Part shown: in pieces, positions 10,001-31,372 of the stretch | Layout: each line of letters begins with the position of its first letter | Position numbering within the stretch: position 1 is the stretch's first letter | Assembly (NCBI GenBank): GCA_002751075.1 | Contig: NAOQ01000555.1 | Location: 9,493-40,864 of the forward strand | Direction of reading: 5' to 3' | From: Ichthyophonus hoferi | Taxonomy: Eukaryota; Opisthokonta; Ichthyosporea; Ichthyophonida; Ichthyophonidae | Length of the DNA stretch: 31,372 nt | The notes under the pieces: generated by a model | The model's input: only the letters and a program-made list of their open reading frames with translations | What the model was told of the DNA's origin: nothing | Databases searched by the model: none | Translations under genes and position numbers: made by a program

Positions 10001-13000
10001 CTATCCACGCTATCTTTTGTGCTTTGTTAATATAGTGTTGTTAGTAGTAGTTTTGATAAATGACCCTTTGGGTGTATGCATGCTAATGATATTTTTTTGT
10101 TGTATAGTTTTTTAAAAAATATAAACCTATTATTGATTATCTTTAACTCTGTGATCTCCAATCATATTTAATTGTTATAAATTAAAATGTTTATACTAGA
10201 GGTTATATTTTTTTTGGTTTTAAGGTTGCAAAATTAATATTGGTTATAGTATTATACGTGTATCTCATACTCTATTACCCTGTCTTCCATAGAGACCCTA
10301 AAAACACCACTGGAGTCGAAAGCATTGACCACATGCCCCCATTGGAAGTAAATACAATTATGTTTGCTAGTAAATCTGGTAATCTCACTAAAATGCCATT
10401 CCAGGCAGATGCGAGCAACAACGTAACCATAGGGAGAGGTAAATCAATGATTGTATTTGTATTGGGTGGTATAGGTGAACGGGGGGATGGTTTCTGTTTC
10501 TATTGTGTATTTTGTGTTACGTGTGGCTTGGTATGATGTTATTATGTTACATTATACTGTGCTATTATATTACATTATATGACACTATGTTATGATGTGG
10601 AGGGTGATGTAATTGACCTATCAAGTAGTACACTGCATGGTTGTATTTGTAACCGTTAGTATGGATGACTGTGCTGATGTTTCTAGTGTGTATTGTATGG
10701 TGTGGCATGGTTTTATGATATTATATTATATTATTAGCAATGTAGAGGTGCCCAAGAGAATATTCTATATTATTGTTGTTATTCTCCGTTATACCATAGA
10801 CCATTTTCACCCCACTCTAAGCAGAATATCTAATTTGAATATATATAATATTTATTACGTGGTCGTTTATATTTATTTTGCCCCATTCCTATCTGCTATT
10901 GTGTGATCAATAAATTAGAAAACCATTGATGGCGTTGTAAATTGTGTCAAATATGCATATATCCCTTCAAGGTAATTAGTTAGGTAATTAATCAATGATC
11001 AATGTGTAAACGCTAATTGAAGGATAGTACTGAATTAGTAACTATAATTGTTTTTTAAATTATTTGAATTTATATTTAATTTTCAAACCCTGCCATACAT
11101 AGCGGAGATGTCGATTTGGATCGAGGAGCAATGCCGACCATTGGTGGATGAGGTGAGTGATGCTGAATTATATTGTATAATTGCCTAACAAAGCACCGTT
11201 TCTTCTTAGTACTGAGATTCAATGCTGTTCTTGCTTTAATCATTTTGTTATTTTTATTGGGTGTTGCGGTATGTACCGTGCCATTCACAATCATGATTAT
11301 CATATCTACCCTTTCATCCGGCCATCTATCGATTCCATGCCATATTCACTCCTCTATATTGTATTATCTTTCCTTATTCTATCCTCTCTCTTTCCCTTCT
11401 TTTTCTCCCTTCCCTTCCCCTTTTCCTAGATTACCTTCAATAACGGTGAGGAGATGACAGAAGAAGGTCTACCGTTTTTCATTTTGTTTAGTGCTGCCCA
11501 TGATCGTGATAGTCGGGAAAAGTTCATTGAGGCTGTCACAAAACATGTACGCCATGAGAGAGGTAGAATAAAATTTCTGTTGGCTGGTAAGTTTTATATT
11601 TTCTTAATTATTGGATATAATTTTAGTTTGAAATATTAGGTTTGGAGTTATGGTTAAGGTTCAGTTGTTTATATATTTCTATTTCTACTTTACTTCTCTC
11701 TCCCTCTCTCTCTCTCTCTCTCCGCTAGTAAACTAAATGAAAAATGAATATTTTACGTACGTATAGCAACCGGCGATGTACACTTACCAGTGATGCTTGT
11801 GAATGCTACTTTTATTTATTGTTTGATTGACTAACCGAGTAATATAATACTCGACAACAGATGGTAATATTTTCGCCCACCCTCTAAGACATATGGGAAA
11901 GGAACCCGATGATCTTCCCGTGGTTGCCATTGATGATTTTAAGGTAATTTATCCAACTGACACAGAATACACATGTAACATTTCCTTTCTCTTATGATTC
12001 AGTTTCTTTTTTTCTTCTCTCCTAATTTACATGCATTGTTATGTAGAGTTTTAACTAACTATACCTTTATATGCACAACTACCTTGTATTTATGTCAGCC
12101 TTTCACTAATAGCTTGTAATACCCAATTATGACTATGTTTGTACTCAAGTATAAGTAAAAAGCTCACACTCACTTGAATACCTGCCTACCTATACAATAC
12201 TTCATAATGGCTTAGTCTTTGATCCACAAGTACATACTAAACAGTATTTAACTCATTTAAGAACTAACGGTTTAGACTCCCATACACACAGTCACACCCA
12301 ATAACTTTAAATTACATGTTCACCGTGGAGTATGAATCTAGATTCCAACCTTTACCTGTCTAATTCTGAAACAGCTGTGTTGTAGTTATTATCTCACCTA
12401 TTATGTATGGCAGCTCCAATTGAAAATATAAAATTAGATTAAGGCAAAGGAGCTTTGTTCAGTATAACTGTAAAAAAAAAATAGGTAGATGATTCTCTCA
12501 CAGATAACCCTTTTTTATTTTCTAAACATGTCATTGTATATAGACTACTGGATAATTTGTTTTTTAGCCAATTAATTAATTAAAGCTTATTTATAGCCAT
12601 GCTTGGAAGACAAGTAGCATCATCTCATAGGCTAGCACTAATATAATATATCACCCATACCAAGATCAATCCTATTTGTAATCGTCAAACTACCGCTGTT
12701 TATTACATCATTTTTTTTAACTTACTCACGTTTATGCAGAGAGATACAGCTGTGTACTGACTGAACTAACCAATATATTGACAAGAATGACCTTAGCATA
12801 TGCCATTAACATACCCTAACACCATACCTAACCTACAGCATATGTATGACTTTGGACCTGTGTCAAGGCTCAACGACCCCGGCAGCATGCAAAAAAGCAT
12901 TGACGATCTATTTAGTGGCGCTCTCCATCGTAATTTCCACAGCCAGGTTGGTGTTTTTAATATCATTCTCTTTATTATTATTGGTTTTCTCGTATCCCTT

Positions 13001-13566
13001 TCATAATATATACGTCCCCCATATTGATCTAATTATGGTTTGTAAGTGGTTAATTAAGTATTAATTACATAATTAATTTATTTAACTGTAGTGGCTAAGC
13101 TACTATCTACTATAGGATGATTTGTACGCAGAGCGTTTTGGTAGATTGTAATTCAGCAATTAATTATTGATTCTGCGTTTTTGTTTGGTCTACTATATCA
13201 TGACGTGTAGTGAGCACATTTTCCTCATGACTGTGATTGCTGTATGGCGAATTACTTGAATATTTAATTGTTTTACTTAGCTGTTTATAATGATTACTGT
13301 ATTTATTTAAATAATCTGCTTATGTTGCAGAGATCCTGTTATGTTATATGCTACTATTTTATTAGTGTTTTTACCAAAAGACGATGAATGCCAACAACAT
13401 AAATTTATCGGATGACTACTACTTTGAAATATGATAGCCGTTTTGCTCATCAGTTTCTCCTCTCTTTCTCTTCCAGAGTAATGGTCGTCGCACCCCACCC
13501 GAGTCTGACATGAGGCGCCTAGCTCCCAGCGAGCAACGCTATACTAGACGTAGAGATGAATTGTAA
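7061..13566 (+). CDS. ERP44: Endoplasmic reticulum resident protein 44 (ERp44), complete, 11 exons
   Basis: Thioredoxin-family chaperone of the ER-Golgi cycle. It retains Ero1, peroxiredoxin 4 and unassembled cargo through a mixed-disulfide cysteine and returns them to the ER by KDEL receptors. Exons: 7061-7221, 7986-8095, 8628-8712, 9426-9541, 9691-9793, 10293-10438, 11103-11152, 11430-11586, 11861-11943, 12839-12946, 13477-13566. All introns are GT-AG and all phases join, giving 402 residues (human 406). Residues 1 to about 25 form a signal peptide. The a domain has the family's CxxS site as WCRYS (Cys55, Ser58) and a cis-proline at KYPT (Pro103). Domain b' contains ITFNNGEEMTEEGLPF, very close to human. 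His338, His367 and His371 match the human zinc-site histidines. The C-terminus is RRRDEL. Three N-glycosylation sequons (Asn196, 222, 235) are present. The ATG at 7061 has a good context (accATGG) and begins the signal peptide directly. The cysteine pair of the human b' domain is absent. Confidence 0.96.
8057..8272 (+). repeat. Tandem duplication (unit about 109 bp) of the ERP44 exon 2 / intron 2 junction
   Basis: The 3' end of exon 2 and the first bases of intron 2 (from about 8057) recur immediately downstream (from about 8166), diverged but clearly alignable. GATGTA, ATTGCCACAG, TGTGAT and a later gtagtaca segment match at a constant spacing of about 109 bp. The exon part of copy 2 is still open: DVVIATADCDRE in exon 2 corresponds to DVLIATVNCDLK in the intron copy. 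The original GGTATG donor corresponds to AGTACG. Confidence 0.75.
9102..9122. repeat. 21-bp poly(T) tract
   Basis: A homopolymer run in ERP44 intron 3. It could be the poly(A) tail of a minus-strand retroposed element, but no SINE-like body with promoter boxes is recognisable next to it. Confidence 0.9.
11694..11723. repeat. (CT)n microsatellite
   Basis: A short, almost pure CT dinucleotide run within ERP44 intron 8. It is not adjacent to the splice acceptor at 11860. Confidence 0.9.
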
Positions 13567-13583
13567 AGAGAGTGCATAGTACG

Positions 13584-13589
13584 AATAAA
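13584..13589 (+). terminator. Poly(A) signal AATAAA of ERP44
   Basis: A canonical AATAAA lies 17 bases past the ERP44 stop codon (TAA 13564-13566) and is followed by a T-rich stretch (tgtatatttatttattcc). The 3' UTR would be very short. AATAAA is common by chance in such AT-rich DNA, but its position fits. Confidence 0.6.
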
Positions 13590-14123
13590 TATTGCGTCTA
13601 TGTATATTTATTTATTCCACTCAGACGTCAAGCATGTGAATACAGTACATGATTACCTTCCAGTTGATCTTCGAACAAGCTATAAAATTAAATTTTGGCT
13701 AATAAATTGTATTGGTTCACGTTATGGCACTTATAACAAGGAGAGTTAAGAGACAGAAACCTCATTCATATATCAAAATAGATAGCGAAAATATACGCGA
13801 ACCTCGTACATCTCTGATAAAGAACCAATGAAATTAACCCAAACACCTATACTAGGTATGATGACTAGCAACCGTCTATCATGAAAGATACACTAGTTGT
13901 TAGGGAGTAGATTGTGTATTAATATGCATTATTATTTCATCAAGTTAATTTAATATACTACGCTGTTATACTATCATATTAAATATACAGTTTGATCGAA
14001 ATTAAGTCTCGTTGCATCACATGTGTTTAAAATGGTATAGATTAACCAGCATGTGCTTGAGACGGAGCTTCTAGTTTTGTTAATACTAAAGTCTGCTACT
14101 GGGCATGCTACATTGTCAAAGTA
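13590..14123. other. Intergenic DNA between ERP44 and the purine gene
   Basis: I see no open frame with splice support, RNA gene or terminal repeats here; the sequence is unremarkable AT-rich DNA. Confidence 0.5.
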
Positions 14124-14559
14124 ACAACTTAAGATAAAGACGGAGTGGGCTTGCCCTATATTTTACCGCTTCAACATTTGACAGCACATATTTTTGGATT
14201 CTTAAGCCAATAATCGGCAATGGAAGGACAAATGTCTGTCAATAGGAACCCCCCGCTCCTCTTTGAAATTCACAGCGCCCTCCTTTTTATAGCATAGCGA
14301 TTAAAGCATTAGCAGTACAACTATACATATGCATAAGCAGCACAACTTAAGATAAAGACGGAGTGGGCTTGCCCTATATTTTACCGCTTCAACATTTGAC
14401 AGCACATATTTTTGGATTCTTAAGCCAATAATCGGCAATGGAAGGACAAATGTCTGTCAATAGGAACCCCCCGCTCCTCTTTGAAATTCACAGCGCCCTC
14501 CTTTTTATAGCATAGCGATTAAAGCATTAGCAGTACAACTATACATATGCATAAGCAGC
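14124..14559. repeat. Perfect direct tandem duplication, 2 x 218 bp
   Basis: Positions 14124-14341 and 14342-14559 read identically base for base. The unit begins acaacttaagataaagac and ends gcataagcagc. It is richer in G and C than its flanks and includes a run of six Cs (aaccccccgc). No coding frame, promoter box or terminal inverted repeat was recognised in it. Identity of the copies means either a very recent duplication or an assembly duplication. Confidence 0.93.
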
Positions 14560-15643
14560 AGTCATTTAAAATGCATATTGGTTGAAAATAAGTAAAGAGA
14601 GGTTGGGTAACCTATATCCATTTAGAATTGATGGAATACCAAACTAAGGGGTGCTTAACGTACCCTTGCATACAGTTCACGATATTTTTATTATTGAACA
14701 AGTCAGTAGAAATTTGTGGACTAGGCCCACAAGGTTGATAAAACTCAAACAACGCAGTTAGTTAATATTCTAACATTATTTTTGTTTTTTATTTAACTAT
14801 TTTGCTTTGAAATCTTGATACAAATAAAATTGGATATAAACCGTAAATAAGTCAACAATATAAATTGTATTTAATTGAAAAAACTACATTGAAAACGGAA
14901 TGCATCCGACCAATTACCATTGAAATCTTTAATACAGATGAACGCATATTATTGGCTAGAAGCTAATAGCCACTAGGCTCACGACTATTTTACTATTATT
15001 CCCACCAGCGTGTTCACCATTTTTTCCCTGCTCCGAATGGGTTAGTAGTTGTCGCTTTTTTTTGTTTCTGTTGGAATATCTAGATAATATATAACAAACA
15101 GAATGGCGCACCACTACACTACTCCACATAAAAATTTGTGTTACTCCCCAGATTTTAAATGAAACCAATAACCCTGTCTTTACCAGTGTGCTACAACAAG
15201 GACAGCTTTGATACCTTTGGTGAAGCGCCAATGTTTGAAATGCTATTATATGTTCTTTTAATATTAAGGGTACAGACACTCTTTACACTTTGAGGGGCAT
15301 GCTGGCTAAGCACAAATTTATGCACTGATTCCAGTTTTACACCTTTCTATATTGGTCCGGTCTCTGTTGGTCTCCAATTTCCTGCCGTGACTATGCTATA
15401 AAGAATTTAATATAATTCAATATAATGTGGTATATTCGAATATAGTATAATATAAAATATGAAGGTACTGAGCACAAATCGTACAAAAAGGAACATGGAG
15501 TAGCATGCAAAGACAATACCGTTTATTTACAGTATAGTGCGAAATGGTTGTCTTTATTTTTATGTGTCCCTTTTTGTTGTCATAAGCGGGTTTACAAGCC
15601 AGGCAACCAATGTACAAACATACAAACATTAAAAACATTACAA
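14560..15643. other. Upstream region of the purine gene, no gene supported
   Basis: AT-rich sequence that presumably contains the promoter and any 5' non-coding exon of the GARS-AIRS gene. A 107-codon minus-strand open frame (about 14956-15279) exists, but frames of this size are expected by chance in this base composition, and no domain, splice sites or relatives were recognised. Confidence 0.45.
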
Positions 15644-30376
<14,733 letters not shown>

Positions 30377-30796
30377 GTATGTTATGTATATGTAGGTCTA
30401 TTATTTTATGTAGGTATATGTACATATATATAGTCAATTATTATTCTCCGTTGATGTTTAATCTTAGTAGGCATTCAAAAATACATAGTTTAGCATTTTA
30501 TCTGAGTGGGTTTATTGGTGGATGTAGTCATGTTAAAGTGTATACGCACATATATCATGCTTTCAATCCGCTTTCCCAGTGGTCTATAGCATCTTGGATC
30601 TAGTTATTGTTATTCTTATCTGTTCCTACCTATGATTATTTCTGTATTTTGTATTATAAACCACATGTTTATTGTGTATTAGTCAGCCTTATAGTGTTGT
30701 ATGTCAAGATATAGATTCTTAATGTAGAAATATGTAAGGTACAAGTATATATATATGGGTATATGAGTAGAGAGGTATATAGGTATAAGGTGACAT

Positions 30797-31372
30797 GATA
30801 ACATAATATAACCTAATGTACTATAACATACTATAGCCTAATATACTATAACATACTCTAACCTAATATCCTATAAAATACTTTAACCTAATATTCTATA
30901 ATATACTTTAACCTAATATTCTATAACATACTCTAACCTAATATACTATAACATACTTTAACCTAATATACTATAACATACTCTAACCTAATATACTATA
31001 ACTTACTTTAACCTAATATACTATAACATACTCTAACCTAATATACTATAACATACTCTAAACTAATATATTATAACATACTTTAACCTAATAAACTATA
31101 ACATACTCTAACCTAATATACTATAACATACTCTAACCTAATGTACTATAACTTACTTTAACCTAATATACTATAACATACTCTAACCTAATATACTATA
31201 ATATACTCTAACCTAATATATTATAACATACTCTAACCTAATATACTATAACATACTTTAACCTAATATACTATAACATACTTTAACCTAATATACTATA
31301 ACATACTCTAACCTAATATATTATAACATACTTTAACCTAATATACTATAACATACTCTAATCTAATTTATT
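30797..31372. repeat. 25-bp minisatellite, about 23 copies, running off the window end
   Basis: Each unit contains ctataacatact followed by ctaacctaatata or the ttaacc variant. The two variants are interspersed. The first copies (30797-30850) are more divergent than the later ones. The array lies in the intron after the last visible exon of the purine gene (donor at 30377) and continues beyond the window. Confidence 0.95.

Noticed and set aside
10960-11035. Hairpin-like pair cccttcaaggtaattag / ctaattgaagg in ERP44 intron 6
   Set aside because: Short and imperfect, with no flanking duplication; probably chance in AT-rich sequence.
14956-15279. 107-codon minus-strand open frame in the ERP44-purine gene interval
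   Set aside because: About one frame of this length is expected by chance in a window of this size and composition; no domain or splice sites support it.
15396-15403. ctataaag as a TATA box for the purine gene
   Set aside because: No transcription start is known and TATA-like words are abundant in this composition.

Overview
The window is AT-rich, eukaryotic nuclear DNA. It carries two intron-rich protein-coding genes on the + strand, a weaker candidate gene on the - strand at the left edge, and much simple-sequence DNA. Both clear genes have about 50-160 bp exons separated by GT-AG introns of roughly 140 to 2,400 bp. That architecture, plus an ERp44 orthologue, suggests an opisthokont: an animal (perhaps early-branching) or a close unicellular relative. 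The species cannot be fixed from the sequence.

Layout. 1-1800: tetranucleotide repeats and a putative two- or three-exon - strand gene of unknown function, running leftwards. 1800-7000: AT-rich DNA without a convincing gene, except a decayed Gly/Pro-rich coding-like fragment near 2.45-2.72 kb. 7061-13566: a complete 11-exon ERP44 gene encoding a 402-residue secretory-pathway thioredoxin-family chaperone ending in RDEL. 13.6-15.6 kb: intergenic DNA with a perfect 218-bp tandem duplication. 15.64 kb to beyond the window end: the 5' part (19 coding exons, about 612 codons) of the fused purine-synthesis gene (GARS-AIRS, GART/ADE5,7 type). Its first intron contains an assembly gap bordered by a perfect 106-bp duplicate. 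Its last visible intron is a 25-bp minisatellite running off the window.

The two main genes are unrelated in function: ER quality control and metal-dependent protein retrieval (ERP44), and de novo IMP synthesis in the cytosol (GART). They lie head-to-tail about 2 kb apart. No unprecedented system was found. The most interesting signals are a partial tandem duplication of ERP44 exon 2 that keeps its reading frame, the loss of one ERp44 disulfide pair while the zinc-site histidines are kept, a GARS half that reads more like fungal Ade5,7 than vertebrate GART, and a dispersed family of TACTATA-like arrays in the introns.
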